A DNA stretch of 13,107 nt from Salibacteraceae bacterium (GTDB taxonomy: Bacteria; Bacteroidota; Bacteroidia; Flavobacteriales_G; Salibacteraceae), in NCBI GenBank assembly GCA_023262195.1, contig JALRDM010000379.1, forward strand, positions 1-13,107, read 5' to 3'. Shown piece after piece: positions 13,056 through 13,107 of this stretch (the first letter of the stretch is position 1; every line of letters begins with the position of its first letter). The notes beneath the pieces were generated by a model. The model made no database searches. It had not been told where the DNA came from and saw only the letters and a list, made by a program, of their open reading frames with translations. The position numbers and the translations under genes were made by a program.

Positions 13056-13107
13056 CATCACCAACCAACATACTGATTATTCAAACTTCATTTATCGGTG
13101 ACGTGAT
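13052..13107 (+). CDS. Probable glycosyltransferase family 9 (heptosyltransferase-like), 5' end only
   Basis: Reading from TTG 13052, which overlaps the dapD stop as TTGA, the frame gives 18 complete codons: M(TTG)TSPTN followed by ILIIQTSFIGDV, with two further bases at the window edge. The run ILIIQTSFIGDV closely matches the N-terminal strand and phosphate-proximal loop of GT9 enzymes (ADP-heptose:LPS heptosyltransferase family), which typically begin with a similar hydrophobic strand and an (R/Q)xxxxGD motif. These enzymes add sugars to the inner core of lipopolysaccharide in the cytoplasm. No ATG is available between an in-frame stop at 13022 and the conserved strand, so a TTG start coupled to dapD is the best choice. 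The call rests on one short motif. Confidence 0.55.
   Translation, partial: MTSPTNILIIQTSFIGDV

Noticed and set aside
13056..13107. Short ATCAC ... GTGAT inverted repeat after dapD as a terminator
   Set aside because: Five-base arms 40 bp apart with no T-run; the region reads as the start of a GT9-like gene.

Overview
The window looks like chromosomal DNA from a member of the Bacteroidota, most likely a marine or freshwater flavobacterium-like lineage. The reasons are: a split transketolase; a small Lacal_2735-type protein; an SBBP beta-propeller secreted protein that opens with an ENKGQW motif; a Bacteroidota-type DapD; a peptide deformylase with the acidic insertion seen in this phylum; and start-proximal TAnnTTTG or TAnnTTCG promoter elements with almost no Shine-Dalgarno sequences. 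The rank below phylum is inference. I see no rRNA, tRNA, CRISPR array, transposase or phage gene.

Layout. From 1 to 1695 (minus) lies the 5' 565 codons of a secreted SBBP-repeat beta-propeller protein whose C-terminus is outside the window. It diverges across 51 bp from a plus-strand operon at 1747-6686: transketolase N-terminal subunit, a secreted von Willebrand A (VWA) domain protein, transketolase C-terminal subunit, the 23S rRNA methyltransferase rlmD, and a small A/T-rich membrane protein. The VWA gene sits between the two halves of one enzyme. Reading towards that operon from the right are a BtuB-like TonB-dependent receptor (8524-6683) and a 53-aa Lacal_2735/DUF6435-like protein (8769-8608) that is easily missed because of its size.

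A plus-strand pair follows: a seven-helix membrane protein resembling DUF6962 (8902-9585) and the diadenylate cyclase cdaA (9768-10577). They are separated by 182 bp built almost entirely of degenerate, changing 7-bp tandem repeats. Facing cdaA is a tight minus-strand operon ruvX-def-TPR lipoprotein (12148-10579). Divergent from ruvX is dapD (12228-13055) of lysine/peptidoglycan precursor synthesis. It overlaps the first 18 codons of a probable glycosyltransferase family 9 gene (13052 to the window end).

The genes are mostly housekeeping: central carbon metabolism, ribosome modification, N-terminal methionine processing, DAP synthesis and c-di-AMP signalling, with three exported or outer-membrane proteins. 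The features most worth a second look are the heptamer tract, the VWA gene inside the transketolase operon, the family of start-proximal TAnnTTYG elements that suggests leaderless mRNAs for ruvX and cdaA, and two convergent gene pairs that meet with overlap or a single-base gap. I did not find a clearly new multi-gene system.
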